Of a stretch of DNA of 64,000 bases, positions 27,637 through 38,139 are shown one piece after another. The notes below the pieces were generated by a model. That model ran no database searches and had not been told where the DNA came from. It worked only from the letters and a program-made list of their open reading frames with translations. Position 1 is the first letter of the stretch, and every line of letters starts with the position of its first letter. Source of the stretch: Nocardioides sp. TF02-7 (lineage in GTDB: Bacteria > Actinomycetota > Actinomycetes > Propionibacteriales > Nocardioidaceae); NCBI RefSeq assembly GCF_022437945.1, contig NZ_CP092535.1, positions 496,001-560,000 on the forward strand. The letters run 5' to 3'. The position numbers and the translations under genes are program-made.

Positions 27637-28298
27637 CTAGCGCCCGTCCAGCCAGGCGAGCACCGCGAGCACGCGCCGGTTGTCGTCGGGGGGCGGGCGG
27701 CAGGTCGAGCTTGGCGAAGATGTTGCTGGTGTGCTTGTCGACGGCCTTGTCGGTCACGACGAGCCGGGCGGCGATGGCGGCGTTGGACCGCCCCTCCGCC
27801 ATCAGCGTCAGCACCTCCCGCTCTCGGTCCGTGAGCCGGTCGAGCGGTCGGCTGCGGGCAGACACCAGCGTGGCCACGACCTCGGGGTCGAGCACGGTGC
27901 CGCCGTCCGCCACCTGGCGCACCGCGGCCAGGAACGCGTCGACGTCGGAGACCCGGTCCTTGAGCAAGTAGCCGACCGCGCCCTCGCCCCCGGCGAGCAG
28001 GTCGCGGGCATAGATCGGCTCGACCCACTGGCTCAGCACGAGGACCGGCAGGCCCCGTCGCTCCCGGCGGGCAGCGGTCGCCGCCTCGAGCCCCTCGGTC
28101 GTCTGCGTCGGCGGGGAGCCGGACGTCGACGACGGCGATGTCGATGTCGTCGCGTCCGAGGGCCCGGACCAGCGAGGGCGCGTTGTCGACCGCCTCGACC
28201 ACGTCGATCCCGCCGGAGTCGAGGATCCGGGTGAGCCCGACGCGCAGCAGCGCCTGGTCCTCCGCGAGGACCGCCCGCAGCCGCGGCGGACCGGTCAC
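27637..28298 (-). CDS. NarL/LuxR-type response regulator (two frameshifts)
   Basis: The receiver domain shows RAVLAEDQALLRVGL, the phospho-acceptor Asp in AVVDVRLPP near residue 57 and the conserved Lys in YLLKDRVSDVDAF; a LuxR-type helix-turn-helix follows (LTDREREVLTLMAEGRSNAAIA). It should be phosphorylated by the kinase encoded just upstream and activate the ABC operon. Extra bases at 28113-28116 and 27688-27693 are corrected to give 219 residues ending RRVLAVLAWLDGR. GTG 28298 overlaps the kinase stop. Confidence 0.85.
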
Positions 28299-29543
28299 GT
28301 CGTCGGGCACGGCACCTCGATCCGCACGACGGTGCCCGCTCCGGGCGGGCTCTTGACGACGAGGTCGCCGTCGAACGCGTCGAGCCGCTCGGCGACCCCG
28401 GTCAGTCCCGACCCGCCGCGGTCGGCGCCGCCACGGCCGTCGTCGCCGACCGTGATCCGCAGCCGGTGGCCGTCGTGGCTGCCGGTGACCCAGGCGCGAC
28501 CCGCCGCGGCGTGCTTGGCGGTGTTGGCCAGGCACTCCGCCACCGCGAAGTACGCCGCCGACTCGACCGGCGCGGGCAGCCGCGGCACCGACATCGCCAC
28601 GGTGACCGGCACCGGCAGCGCGACCGCGAGCGCCTCGACCGCCCCCCGCCAGGCCGCGGTCGGCCAGCACCGGCGGGTGGATGCCCCGCACCACGCTGCG
28701 CAGGTCGTCGAGCGCGTCCATCGTGGTCTCGCGCGCCTCCCGCAGCAGCGCGGCCGCCGCGTCCGGGTCGCTGCGGACCAGCTTCTCCGCCAGGCCGACG
28801 CTCATCCCCACCGATGCGATCCGCGCCTGCGCACCGTCGTGCAGGTCGCGCTCGATCCGGCGTACCTCCGCGGCGTTGTGGTCGAGCGTCCCCCGGCGCG
28901 ACTCCTCGACCTGCTCCACCCGCTGCTCGAGCCGGGTCACCCGGCCGTGGCCGAGGATGCCGCGCTCGGCCAGCGCCCGGGCCCGGACCAGGGCGGGAGT
29001 GGCCGACCACCACGCGAGCAGGACCGGTCCGTCGATGGCCACCAGCAGGAGCCACCACCAGCTGGTGTCGACGACCAGCCCCACCAGGTGGACGACCGGT
29101 GCCACGAGCAGGAGCACCGGCAGCGCCGCCATCACGAACCCGCCGGTGGCGGCGAAGAACAACCAGCCGACGTCGCGCCAGCGGGCCGGGTCGCGCAACC
29201 AGCGCAGCGGACGGCCCAGCACGGGGACGTCCGCGGTCTCCGCGTAGCCGGGCTCGATCACCTCGTCGAGGAGCGCGCCGCTGATCCGGCGGCTGCCCCG
29301 GGCCAGCAGCGCGGTGGCCGGGACGACGCCCAGCGCGAGGATCAGTCCCGAGCCGGCCACGAGCGTCAACGGGATGCTCAGGACGGTGAGGACGGCCAGC
29401 GGAACCGCGCCGACGAAGGTCGACGCGTACGCCGCCGAGACGAGCGTCAGCCGCAACCGCTCCGTCAGGCCGGCTCTCGTGACCGGGAGCGGCCGCACTT
29501 CCCTGATCGGCGCCAGCACGTCCATCGGGGCGAAGTCTGTCAC
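28295..29543 (-). CDS. Sensor histidine kinase, HisKA_3/NarX type (one frameshift)
   Basis: About four membrane segments (residues 30-180) precede the dimerisation helix with phospho-acceptor His in RRIERDLHDGAQARI (near 231) and an ATPase domain with ECLANTAKHA and GDDGRGGADRGGSGLTGV. The short loops suggest it senses a signal in the membrane or the partner ABC transporter. An extra base in the C6 run 28642-28647 breaks it between GLAG and AVEAL; corrected length 415 residues. Its GTG overlaps the TGA of the permease gene. Confidence 0.85.
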
Positions 29544-30891
29544 CGGCCGGCCCCGGCCACCACGCGCCGCCCCGCCCCGCCCAGGTCGCGGACCGTTCCG
29601 GCGACCGCCCCTGCCGGCGGCGAGGGTGAGGAGCACGACGCAGGCGACGACGACCGGCGGGATCCAGAGCTGACCGTCCGGGACGACGCCCTCGTCGCGC
29701 GCCACCGCGAACGGCACCACCGTCGCGAGCGAGGCGAGCGTCCCGACCACGACGCCGACCACGGCGACGATCCCGGCCTCGGCGACGACCGACCGCTGCA
29801 CCTGTGTCGGCGTCGCGCCGAGTAGCCACAGCCTCCGCAGCTCGGCCTTCCGGTGGGCGGTCGTCGCGACGAAGGCGTTGACCACCATGATCGCCGCGAA
29901 CAGCGAGATCATCCCCACGACCACGTTGTTGAGCAGCGTGAGCATGCCGCTGTCCGGCGTGCCCGCCGGCAGCGTCCGACCGTCGATGCTGACCAGCATC
30001 AGCGTCCCGACCGCGGCGGACGTCAGCACCACCACCGGTGCGAGGACCCCGGAGAGCAGGTGGGCCCGCCGGGGAGGCGTTGAACGCCGCCAGGTGGCCG
30101 CTGGCCGACCTGCCCGCCACCACACGGGTCGGCGCCCACCGCAGCAGCACCGGAGCCAGCACCGCGAGGCCCACGCCGACCAGGATCGAGCTGGACCCGC
30201 TGGTCGCCATCGCCGCGTACGGATCCGGGTCGTCGGCGGTCACCGTCACCGTCACCACGGCCATCGCCACGCCGTAGCCGACGAGGAGCACGGCGACCGC
30301 GACCCGCCACCACCGCATGCGGCCGGTCGCCGCGGCGCTCTCCCGCACCAGCAGCCCGGCCGGCCCGCGCGTCGCCCTGTGGGCGGCGACGGTGGCTGCG
30401 AGCGCCGACACGACCAGCACCAGCGACGCTGCCGCGGCGACGGACGCCGGGCCGGCGTCGTACGCGGTGCGGTCGGTGACCAGACCGCCGGACCGCAGCA
30501 GGGCGAAGAGCATCCGGCCGGTGACCGAGGCGACCAGGGCGCCGAGGGCGACTCCGACACCCGCGACGGCGACCGCCTCGCGGACCACGAGCCGGCGTGC
30601 CTGCCGCGGCGTGGCGCCGACGGTGCGGAGCAGCGCGACCTCACCATCGCGTTGGTTCGCGGTGATGCCCACGGTCGAGACGACCGAGAACAGCACGATC
30701 ACCGACCCCCAGGCGCCGACCACCACTCCCATGGTGAAGAGCGTGTCCGCGTCAGCCCCCGAGGCGCCGCCGGCGGTCTCCGCGAGCGTGGCGAACGATC
30801 CGATCAGGACGGTGCCGAGGAGCGCGGCGAGGAAGGTCGCCGTCGCGGCGAGCGGCCGGTGGCGCAGGCTGCGCCAGGCGAGCCCGGTCAT
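29540..30891 (-). CDS. FtsX/MacB-type ABC transporter permease (two frameshifts)
   Basis: The 449-residue permease starts LAWRSLRHRPLAATATFLA and carries two FtsX-like regions with motifs RDGEVALLRTVGATPRQARR and RKAELRRLWLLGATPTQVQR, the usual duplicated layout of peptide- or antibiotic-efflux permeases. Extra bases at 30071-30074 and 29608-29611 were corrected; the restored end RRVVAGAGR stops in a GTGA overlap with the kinase, so the apparent permease-kinase fusion is false. It starts in an ATGA overlap with the ATPase stop. Confidence 0.8.
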
Positions 30892-31637
30892 CGCGCCACC
30901 ACCAGCTCGTCGAGGTGCGCCATCTGGCCGGCGACCGCGTCCGCCGTCGGGTCGGGCATCCGCCCCGCCACCCGGCCGTCGACGAGGAACAGCACCTCGT
31001 CGGCGTACGCCGCCGCCACCGGGTCGTGCGTCACCATCACGACCGTCTGCCCGAGGTCGGTGACGCTGGTGCGCAGCAGCGCCAGCACCTGGCGCGCGGT
31101 CGCCGAGTCGAGCGCCCCGGTCGGCTCGTCGGCCAGCACCACCGCCGGCTCGCTCACCAGCGCCCGCGCGATCGCCACCCGCTGCTGCTGCCCGCCCGAG
31201 AGGCTGCCGGGGAGGTGGTGGCCCCGGTCCCCCAGGCCGACCAGCTCCAGCAGGCCCCGGACCCGCGCCCGGTCGACCCGCCGGCCGGCCAGACGCAGCG
31301 GGAGCGCGACGTTCTGCTCGGCGGTGAGGTAGGGCATCAGGTGGAAGCCCTGGAACACGAACCCGATCCGCTCCCGGCGGAGCCGGGAACGGCGCCCCTC
31401 GTCCCAGTCGGTGACGTCCTGCCCGTCGACGAGCACCCGGCCGCCGGTCGGGCGGTCGAGGCCGGCGGCACAGGACAGGAGGGTGGACTTCCCCGACCCG
31501 GACGGGCCCATCACCGCGGTGAAGGTGCCCCGCCGGAAGGCGAGGTCGACGCCGTCGAGCGCGGTGACGGTCGTGGCATCGGTGCCGTAGGTGCGGGTCA
31601 GCCCCTGCACCTCGAGGGCGCTGGTGGTGCTCTCCAT
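30888..31637 (-). CDS. MacB/LolD-type ABC transporter ATP-binding protein
   Basis: Complete 249-residue ATPase with Walker A GPSGSGKSTL, Q-loop VFQGFHLMPYLTAEQN, signature LSGGQQQRVAIARAL, Walker B VVLADEPTGALDS and the histidine in VMVTHDPVAAAYAD, all typical of the MacB group. It is the first gene of an ABC-permease-kinase-regulator operon, which suggests a self-sensing defence or lipoprotein/peptide export system. AGGAG lies 7 nt before ATG 31637, and a TAGCGT hexamer (31674-31679 region, minus strand) about 36 nt upstream may be the promoter. Confidence 0.85.
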   Translation of the reverse strand: MESTTSALEVQGLTRTYGTDATTVTALDGVDLAFRRGTFTAVMGPSGSGKSTLLSCAAGLDRPTGGRVLVDGQDVTDWDEGRRSRLRRERIGFVFQGFHLMPYLTAEQNVALPLRLAGRRVDRARVRGLLELVGLGDRGHHLPGSLSGGQQQRVAIARALVSEPAVVLADEPTGALDSATARQVLALLRTSVTDLGQTVVMVTHDPVAAAYADEVLFLVDGRVAGRMPDPTADAVAGQMAHLDELVVAR

Positions 31638-31908
31638 GAAGACGCTCCTGGTGAGGTCGGATCGGATGCCTCCGACGCTAGGAACGCCTGCGCCCCGCGG
31701 CGATGGGGCTGAGTCGCTCTTCGGGGGTGGGGTTTCCCCTACCCTCTCTTCTTCGAGGGCCGGCACGCTCGGACGCGCCTCATGGGCCTGCGCGGTGGAT
31801 CCCCGTCACCGGGTGACCGCGATCAACCGCACAACCCGTGCCTCTGCGCTTCCGCCCAGCGCCAGCTGCGGACGTCATGCGCCCCGAGGGCGATCGCCCA
31901 CGATCCGT

Positions 31909-32872
31909 ATGACGGCACCCACGACCCGCAGGGTCGCCGTCGCGTTGCTCTTGGCCTGCGTCGGCCTCGGCGGCCTGGCGCACCGGCGCGGAGCAGTGAC
32001 GCGGACCCGGTGCGGACGGCGGTGGCGGCGACCGGGCGGGAGCAGGCACCGCGGCCGTTGCGGGGGGTCACGCTCGAGTCCGTGGAGCGACTCGTCGCGA
32101 TCGAGCGGGCGCTCGCCGGGCACCGTCGCCGGCCGACGGCACGGATCGTGTTCCAGCACGGGACGGGTCCCGGGCACTACGCGCGCGCCGTCCGGCGGCT
32201 GGCCGACGACGCGGACCTGATGGGGCAGGTCCTGGACTCGACCGCGGTCCGTCGCACGACGCTGCGGCAGTACCGGGAGCGGACCCGCGCGTTCGTCCGC
32301 CGCTTCGGGCGGAAGCTGGACTTCTACGAGATCGGGAACGAGCTGAACGGCGAGTGGCTGGGCCGGCCACGGGCCATCAACGCCAAGGTCGCGGCGGCCT
32401 ACGACGTCGTCGAGCGGGAGCACGCCGAGTCGCGACTGCTACGCCCACGGTTGGGAGGCCACGCTGCCCTTCGCCCGGAGCATGCCCCGGCGCGTGCGGC
32501 TCGGGCTGGACGTCGTTCTCCCTCAGCTTCTACGAGACGGCATGCTCGCCCCGGGCCCGGCCCACGGCCGCCCAGATCGCCGCGACCCTGCGGTCGCTGC
32601 AGCGCATCTTCCCGCGGGCGCTGGTCGGGATCGGAGAGGTCGGCGCGCAGGGACGCGCCGACGGACTCCCCCGCGACCCGACGTTCGCCGAGAAGGAACG
32701 GATCGCCCGCCGCTACCTCGGGATGCACGACCGGCTGCGGCAGGCCGTGGGCCGTCGGTTCATCGGCGGCTACTTCTGGTGGTACTACGCCACCGACGCC
32801 GTCCCGCGAAGCCGGCCGGGCTCCCTGTGGCCGGTGCTGGAGTCGTTGTACGCCGACATCCGAGCACGCTGA
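31909..32872 (+). pseudogene. Clan GH-A-like glycoside hydrolase, frame broken three times
   Basis: Joined across frames, the sequence is a 320-residue secreted (beta/alpha)8-type hydrolase: signal-like VAVALLLACVGLGGLA, then DFYEIGNELNGEWLG, where Asn-Glu is the clan GH-A acid/base pair, and LVGIGEVGAQG, where Glu fits the nucleophile. The family within the clan is unclear. The breaks (near 31979, 32431 and 32516) are a lost G and gained C and T outside long homopolymers, unlike the rest of the window, so true decay is possible. The net change still gives whole codons. The start at 31909 is uncertain. The 270 bp upstream spacer is shared with the divergent ABC operon and shows nothing else. 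Confidence 0.5.
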
Positions 32873-32878
32873 GAGCGG

Positions 32879-34054
32879 CTACAGCTCGCTCTGCACCCCG
32901 TTGAGCAGCTGCCGGGCGATCACGATCCGCTGCACCTGGTTGGTGCCCTCGTAGATCTGGGTGATCTTGGCGTCGCGCATCATCCGCTCGACCGGGTAGT
33001 CGCGGGTGTAGCCGTAGCCGCCGAGCACCTGGACGGCGTTGGTGGTGACCTCCATCGCGACGTCGGAGGCGAAGCACTCCGCGGCGGCGCCGAAGAAGGT
33101 CAGGTCGTCGTCGCCGCGCTCGGAGCGGCCGGCGGCGGCGTAGGTCATCTGGCGGGCGGCCTCGACCTTCATGCCCATGTCGGCGAGCAGGAACTGCAGG
33201 CCCTGGTTGTCGGCGATCGGGCGGCCGAACTGCTGGCGCTCCTTGGCGTAGCCGAGCGCGTAGTCGAGGGCGCCCTGGGCGACGCCGACGGCCTGGGCGG
33301 CGATGGTGATCCGGGTGTGGTCGAGGGTCCTCATCGCGTACTCGAAGCCCTTCCCCTCCTCGCCGATGAGGCGGTCGGCGGGGATCCGGACGTTGTCGAG
33401 GTAGACCTCGCGGGTCGGGGAGCCCTTGATGCCGAGCTTCTTCTCCGGGGCGCCGAACGAGACGCCCTCGTCGGACTTCTCGACGACGAACGCCGAGATG
33501 CCCCGCGAGCGCTTCTCCGGGTCGGTGGTGGCCAGCACCGTGTAATACTCGGAGACCCCGGCGTTGGTGATCCACCGCTTCACGCCGTTGAGGACGTAGT
33601 GGTCGCCGTCGCGCACCGCGCGGGTCTTCTGGTTCGCGGCGTCGGAGCCGGCGTCGGGCTCGGACAGGCAGTAGGAGAAGCCGCCCTCGCCGCGCGCGAG
33701 CGCCCCGAGGTACGTCGCCTTCAGCTCCTCCGAGCCGCCGATCTGCACCGGCAGCGACCCCAGCTTGTTGACCGCCGGGATCAGCGACGCCGCCATGTCG
33801 GCGCGCGCGACCTCCTCGATCACGATCACCGTGGCGAGCGCGTCGGCCCCCGCGCCGCCGTACTCCTCCGGCACGTGGGGTGCGTGGAAGTCCGCCGCGA
33901 GCAGCGCGTCGGCGGCCTCCTGGGGGTAGCGGGACTCCTCGTCGACGGCGGCGGCGTGCGGCGCGACCTTCGCGTCGCAGATGTCGCGGACCGCCTCGCG
34001 GATCGCCCGGTGCTCCTCGGAGAGGCCGTAGTAGGGGAAGTCGGGGTTGGTCAC
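32879..34054 (-). CDS. Acyl-CoA dehydrogenase
   Basis: The 391-residue flavoenzyme has [14 protein letters not shown] and [15 protein letters not shown] in the FAD/substrate region, GERQQFG-like [14 protein letters not shown], and the catalytic Glu in [19 protein letters not shown] at the end. It oxidises acyl-CoA to 2-enoyl-CoA; short-chain or branched-chain substrates are most likely by the overall pattern. GTG 34054 lies 7 nt after a TAGGAT hexamer. It is divergent from the CoA-binding protein gene. Confidence 0.88.
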   Translation of the reverse strand: MTNPDFPYYGLSEEHRAIREAVRDICDAKVAPHAAAVDEESRYPQEAADALLAADFHAPHVPEEYGGAGADALATVIVIEEVARADMAASLIPAVNKLGSLPVQIGGSEELKATYLGALARGEGGFSYCLSEPDAGSDAANQKTRAVRDGDHYVLNGVKRWITNAGVSEYYTVLATTDPEKRSRGISAFVVEKSDEGVSFGAPEKKLGIKGSPTREVYLDNVRIPADRLIGEEGKGFEYAMRTLDHTRITIAAQAVGVAQGALDYALGYAKERQQFGRPIADNQGLQFLLADMGMKVEAARQMTYAAAGRSERGDDDLTFFGAAAECFASDVAMEVTTNAVQVLGGYGYTRDYPVERMMRDAKITQIYEGTNQVQRIVIARQLLNGVQSEL

Positions 34055-34061
34055 GGGAAGA

Positions 34062-34067
34062 ATCCTA
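34062..34067 (-). promoter_or_regulatory. -10 hexamer TAGGAT for acyl-CoA dehydrogenase
   Basis: TAGGAT on the minus strand ends 7 nt before GTG 34054. It is only 8 bp from the divergent TACGTT hexamer. Confidence 0.55.
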
Positions 34068-34075
34068 GGTAGTCC

Positions 34076-34081
34076 TACGTT
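34076..34081 (+). promoter_or_regulatory. -10 hexamer TACGTT for the CoA-binding protein
   Basis: TACGTT ends 8 nt before ATG 34090, predicting a leaderless transcript. Confidence 0.5.
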
Positions 34082-34089
34082 CTTCCCCC

Positions 34090-34508
34090 ATGGCGACCAA
34101 GGACTGGCAGGACCCCGATGTGATCCGCGCCATGCTCGAGGACTCCGAGACCTGGGCGGTCGTGGGCCTCTCGGGCGACCCGACGCGGACGGCGTACAGC
34201 ATCGCGCGGCTGCTCCAGCAGCGCGGCAAGCGGATCGTGCCCGTGCACCCGACGGCCCCCGTCGTGCTCGGCGAGCAGGGCTATGCGTCACTGGCCGACG
34301 TGCCGTTCCCGTCGACGTGGTCGACGTCTTCCGGCGCTCCGAGACGGCCGGGCAGTTCGCCGACGAGGCGGTGGCCGTCGGCGCCAAGGGTGTGTGGTTC
34401 CAGCTCGGTGTGGTCGACGAGGCGGCCTTCGAGCGCACCACCACGGCCGGTGTGCCGATGGTGATGGACACCTGCCCCGCGATCGAGTGGCGGCGCCTCG
34501 CCGCCTGA
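34090..34508 (+). CDS. CoA-binding (YccU-type) protein (one frameshift)
   Basis: The 139-residue protein is a Rossmann-type CoA-binding domain: [20 protein letters not shown] at the nucleotide loop, IVPVHPTAP, then [20 protein letters not shown] and [10 protein letters not shown], a hallmark of the YccU/COG1832 family. Function in the cell is not known. One base is missing near 34308-34311; restoring it joins ADVPFP to [11 protein letters not shown]. It is divergent from an acyl-CoA dehydrogenase. Confidence 0.8.
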
Positions 34509-34517
34509 CCCTCGGGC

Positions 34518-35690
34518 TCAGAGCGGACGGTCCGGCCGGCGCAGCGCCCGCGCCGGCCCGCCGACCAGCTCCTCGAGCGGCCCCCGCCGGCCGAGCGCGA
34601 CGAAGACCGCGCCGATCGCCAGCACCACCAGCACGTGCCACACGTAGCTGTCCGGCTCCTCCGGCGGCCAGACCGCGTCGGTGCGCATCACCACGTGCAG
34701 CGAGTACAGCGTGAGCGTCATCGTCCCGGCGCCGAACAGCACGGCCACGGCCACCCGGCCCGTCGGCGGCAGCAGGTCGACGACGAGCAGGCAGGCGCCG
34801 ATCACCAGCAGCGCGCTGCCGATCGTCTGCGCCAGGTCGAACGGCGTCCCCGAGTGAGGCGAGACGACCACCAGCCACTCCCACGGCCCTCCGGTCGGCG
34901 TGGTGCCGTGCTGGCTGCCGCTGATCGCGTCGAGCAGGTCCGCGTGCCGCACCTCCGGCGCGTCGGGGAACAGCGCGGTGCGCACCCGCTCGGTCGCGGT
35001 GAGCGCCCGCGACCCGGCGTACGCCGCCACGGCGAGCGCCGCGCCGCCGGCGGCGACCAGCGCCGGGACCAGCCGGCCACGGAGGTCGGTGCGACCGAGC
35101 GCCATCCCGGCGAGCAGGTAGGCCAGCCACGGGACCGCCGGGTAGTAGCCGGTGAACAGCAGCTCGCTGGCCAGCCGGCCGGGCTCGGCGAGCTGGGCCA
35201 GGTCGGGGCTCGCGAAGCCGCGCGGCGGCAGCTCGGGGCGCACCAGGTGCGACACCACCGGCCCGGCGACCACCCACCCGGCGGCGAGGACGGCGAGCGG
35301 GCGCGCCCGCAGCGCGAGGAACGGCAGGCCGAGCAGGAAGAGCACGCCGTAGTAGGCCAGGATGATCGCCAGCCCGCTGTCGAGGTCGCCGAGCGCGAGA
35401 CCGAGCAGCGCGATCAGCACCGCCCGCACCGCGATCCCCGCCGCCGACCGCAGCCGGTGGCCCTTCGCCGGCGGTCGTGGCCCGCCGGTCATGAGCGCCA
35501 GGCTGACCCCGGCGAGCACCGCGAACAGCGCCGAGGCCCTGCCGCTCGCGAGCGTGTGGGCCAGTGACGGCTCGCCGGCCGGCGTCCGCGGGTCGAGGAC
35601 GTGGGTGGCGATCATGCCGAGGAGCGCCAGGCACCGGGCGACGTCGATCCCGACGAGTCGCCCGGGTCGGACCGGCTGCGGCGCTCGCAC
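34518..35690 (-). CDS. DUF418/DUF1624-like multi-pass membrane protein
   Basis: The 390-residue protein has about ten membrane helices and opens with [23 protein letters not shown], the signature of the acyltransferase-3-related DUF1624/DUF418 group; LYSLHVVMR near the C-terminus is also typical. The family may transfer acyl groups across the membrane, but no substrate is known. The GTG start is 23 bp downstream of the purE stop on the same strand, so it may be co-transcribed with purE. Confidence 0.7.
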   Translation of the reverse strand: MRAPQPVRPGRLVGIDVARCLALLGMIATHVLDPRTPAGEPSLAHTLASGRASALFAVLAGVSLALMTGGPRPPAKGHRLRSAAGIAVRAVLIALLGLALGDLDSGLAIILAYYGVLFLLGLPFLALRARPLAVLAAGWVVAGPVVSHLVRPELPPRGFASPDLAQLAEPGRLASELLFTGYYPAVPWLAYLLAGMALGRTDLRGRLVPALVAAGGAALAVAAYAGSRALTATERVRTALFPDAPEVRHADLLDAISGSQHGTTPTGGPWEWLVVVSPHSGTPFDLAQTIGSALLVIGACLLVVDLLPPTGRVAVAVLFGAGTMTLTLYSLHVVMRTDAVWPPEEPDSYVWHVLVVLAIGAVFVALGRRGPLEELVGGPARALRRPDRPL

Positions 35691-35713
35691 TCGGCCGGCC
35701 CTCCGTCGGCGTC

Positions 35714-36226
35714 CTACTCGACGACCGGCGGCAGCGAGGCGGCGCCCCGCACGACGGCGCCCTTGGCCTCGGCCGTCGCCCGCAGCTGCTGCTGGAACGA
35801 CGTCATCCGCTCGCGGAGAGCGGGATCGGTGGCCCCCAGGATCCGTACGGCGAGCAGCCCGGCGTTGCGGGCGCCGCCCACGGCGACCGTCGCGACCGGC
35901 ACGCCGGCCGGCATCTGCACGATCGAGAGCAGCGAGTCGAGGCCGTCGAGGTTCTTGAGCGGCACCGGGACGCCGATGACCGGGAGCGGCGTCACCGACG
36001 CCAGCATCCCCGGCAGGTGGGCGGCGCCGCCGGCGCCGGCCACGATGACCGACAGGCCGCGACCGGCCGCCTGCCGGCCGTAGTCGAGCATCTCCTCCGG
36101 CATCCGGTGGGCCGAGACCACGTCGGCCTCGTAGGGGACGTCGAACTCGGCCAGTGCCTCGGCCGCGGCCTGCATCACCGGCCAGTCGGAGTCGGACCCC
36201 ATCACGATGCCCACGCGCGCGCTCAC
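35714..36226 (-). CDS. purE: N5-carboxyaminoimidazole ribonucleotide mutase
   Basis: The 170-residue protein has the class I PurE motifs [25 protein letters not shown] and [15 protein letters not shown]. It moves the carboxylate of N5-CAIR to C4 in purine synthesis. GTG 36226 lies 7 nt after a TAGGCT hexamer. The partner purK is 0.7 kb away on the same strand but separated by a gene on the other strand, so the usual purK-purE operon is split here. Confidence 0.93.
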   Translation of the reverse strand: MSARVGIVMGSDSDWPVMQAAAEALAEFDVPYEADVVSAHRMPEEMLDYGRQAAGRGLSVIVAGAGGAAHLPGMLASVTPLPVIGVPVPLKNLDGLDSLLSIVQMPAGVPVATVAVGGARNAGLLAVRILGATDPALRERMTSFQQQLRATAEAKGAVVRGAASLPPVVE

Positions 36227-36233
36227 ACGCCGG

Positions 36234-36239
36234 AGCCTA
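36234..36239 (-). promoter_or_regulatory. -10 hexamer TAGGCT for purE
   Basis: TAGGCT on the minus strand ends 7 nt before GTG 36226; predicted leaderless. Confidence 0.55.
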
Positions 36240-36282
36240 ATGGCGTCGTTTGCGGACCCGTCGCCCCGGGGAAGGTGCCGGC

Positions 36283-36930
36283 GTGCGCCGATCGACGACC
36301 GTTGCCGCCGCGGTGCTCGTCCTCGCCCTCGGCGGCGTCGGCGTGGCGGGCGTGCTCCTCCAGGACGGGGACGCCGATGCGGGGCCCGCGCCGGACCCGA
36401 GCCTCGACCCGGCCGCGCTGCTGCCGGTGCTGTGCGGGCTGCACGAGGAGCAGCGCGACCTGAGTGGCTACGAGCTGGCCAGCGACGACGACCACAACGC
36501 CCTGTGGGACCTGCAGGTGGTCGTGAGCAGCCGGCTGTCCCCGGAGGTCGCCGAGGCGGTCGACCACGCGGACTTCGCGGTCGGCGAGCTCGACGTGGGC
36601 AACGAGCCGAACGAGGAGAGCGTCGAGGAGGGCCGCTCGGTCGTCGACGACGCCTGCGCCGGCGTGGACGGGGTCGAGCCGGACGCGGGCCTCTTCGCCG
36701 GCACCGGCTGCCTGGCCGCCCGGGCGGTCACGACCGTCGAGGGTGCCCGGGGCTCCCGCGCGGTCTGGAGGACGTACGTGTGGTTCCGCGCCGCGGCCGC
36801 CCTCGACGACGAGCACGACGAGACCGCGCGGCTCGCCGAAGAGGCCCTGTACGGCGACCCGGTGGACGGGTCCGACGTGCGCGAGGAGCGGGTCGACCGG
36901 ATCGTCGAGGGGCCCTGCGCCGACGGGTGA
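36283..36930 (+). CDS. Hypothetical membrane-anchored protein
   Basis: The 215-residue protein has one N-terminal membrane segment ([21 protein letters not shown]) followed by an acidic extracytoplasmic part with four Cys ([29 protein letters not shown]), probably two disulfides. I do not recognise a family. GTG 36283 was chosen because GGGGAAGG lies upstream. It is inserted between purE and purK on the opposite strand. Confidence 0.55.
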   Translation: MRRSTTVAAAVLVLALGGVGVAGVLLQDGDADAGPAPDPSLDPAALLPVLCGLHEEQRDLSGYELASDDDHNALWDLQVVVSSRLSPEVAEAVDHADFAVGELDVGNEPNEESVEEGRSVVDDACAGVDGVEPDAGLFAGTGCLAARAVTTVEGARGSRAVWRTYVWFRAAAALDDEHDETARLAEEALYGDPVDGSDVREERVDRIVEGPCADG

Positions 36931-36933
36931 CCG

Positions 36934-38124
36934 CTACTCGCTCTCCTGCCCCAGGTCGCCGCGGAACCAGGCCGCGGCGTGGCGCGCGCGCTCCAGGCAG
37001 TCGTCGAGGTCGTCGCCGTAGGCGTTGACGTGGCCGACCTTGCGGCCCGGTCGCAGGTCCTTGCCGTAGAGGTGCACCCGCAGCAGCGGGTCGCGGGCCA
37101 GCGCGTGGGGGTAGCCGTCGTAGAGGTGCCCGACCTCGGGGTCGGCGGAGCCGAGGATGTTGACCATCACCGTCCACCGGGCGCGCGGTTCCGGGGAGCC
37201 GAGCGGCAGGTCGAGGACGGCGCGGAGGTGGTTCTCGAACTGAGAGGTCACGGCCCCGTCCTGCGTCCAGTGCCCGGTGTTGTGCGGGCGCATGGCGAGC
37301 TCGTTGACGAGGATCCGGCCGTCGCGGGTCTCGAACAGCTCGACCGCGAGCACGCCGGTCACCCCGAGCTCGCCCGCGACCCGCAGCGCCAGCGACTGGG
37401 CGTCGCCGGCGAGCGCCGGGTCGAGGTCGGGCGCGGGCGCGACGACCTCGTGGCAGATCCCGTCGAGCTGGGTGGTCGCGACGACCGGGTACGCCGCCGC
37501 CTGGCCGCTGGGTGCCCGGGCGACGACGGCGGACAGCTCGCGCCGGAAGTCGACGAGCTCCTCGGCGAGCAGCCCGACGCCGGCGCGCGCGGCCGCCCGG
37601 AGCGGCTCGCGTACGTCGGCCGCCGTACGGACCACCCAGACCCCCTTGCCGTCGTAGCCGCCGCGCCGCACCTTCAGCACGCACGGCACGCCGAACTCCT
37701 CCACGTCGGCGGCCGTCTCGACGAGCGCCCACCGCGGCTGGGGCGCGCCGAGCCGCTCCATCGCCTGCCGCATGACGCCCTTGTCCTGGGCGTGGACGAG
37801 CGCCTCCGGCCCCGGGCGGACGGCGACGCCGGTCTCCGCGAGCGCGTGCAGGTGCTCGGTGGGCACGTGCTCGTGGTCGAAGGTCACGACCGCGCACCCC
37901 TCCGCAACGCGCTGCAGCGTCGGGAGGTCGCGGTAGTCGCCGACCGTGTGGTCCGGGATGACCTGCGCGGCCGAGACGCCCTCGGCCTCTGCCAGCAGGC
38001 GCAGCGGCACGCCCATCGCGACCGCGGGCTGCGCCATCATCCGGGCCAGCTGGCCTCCGCCGATGACGGCGACGCGCGGGGCGGACTCGTGGCTGGTCGG
38101 CTTCCCCTGGGGGCACGGGCGCAC
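36934..38124 (-). CDS. purK: N5-carboxyaminoimidazole ribonucleotide synthase
   Basis: An ATP-grasp enzyme of about 390 residues with VAVIGGGQLARMM at the N-terminus, VLKVRRGGYDGKGVWVV in the ATP site and VNELAMRPHNTGHWTQDG in the metal site, all diagnostic of PurK. It carboxylates AIR with bicarbonate and ATP ahead of PurE. Start: GTG 38124 overlaps a TAGGGT hexamer (38123-38128). A second GTG (38116) lies 6 nt past the hexamer and would be in frame if one C of the following C5 run is extra, which fits the error pattern of this window; I keep 38124 as the uncorrected start. Confidence 0.92.
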   Translation of the reverse strand: MRPCPQGKPTSHESAPRVAVIGGGQLARMMAQPAVAMGVPLRLLAEAEGVSAAQVIPDHTVGDYRDLPTLQRVAEGCAVVTFDHEHVPTEHLHALAETGVAVRPGPEALVHAQDKGVMRQAMERLGAPQPRWALVETAADVEEFGVPCVLKVRRGGYDGKGVWVVRTAADVREPLRAAARAGVGLLAEELVDFRRELSAVVARAPSGQAAAYPVVATTQLDGICHEVVAPAPDLDPALAGDAQSLALRVAGELGVTGVLAVELFETRDGRILVNELAMRPHNTGHWTQDGAVTSQFENHLRAVLDLPLGSPEPRARWTVMVNILGSADPEVGHLYDGYPHALARDPLLRVHLYGKDLRPGRKVGHVNAYGDDLDDCLERARHAAAWFRGDLGQESE

Positions 38125-38139
38125 CCTACCGAGGGACGC

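Noticed and set aside
28295-30891. Apparent permease-histidine kinase fusion
   Set aside because: One extra base at 29608-29611; corrected, the permease stops in a GTGA overlap with the kinase.
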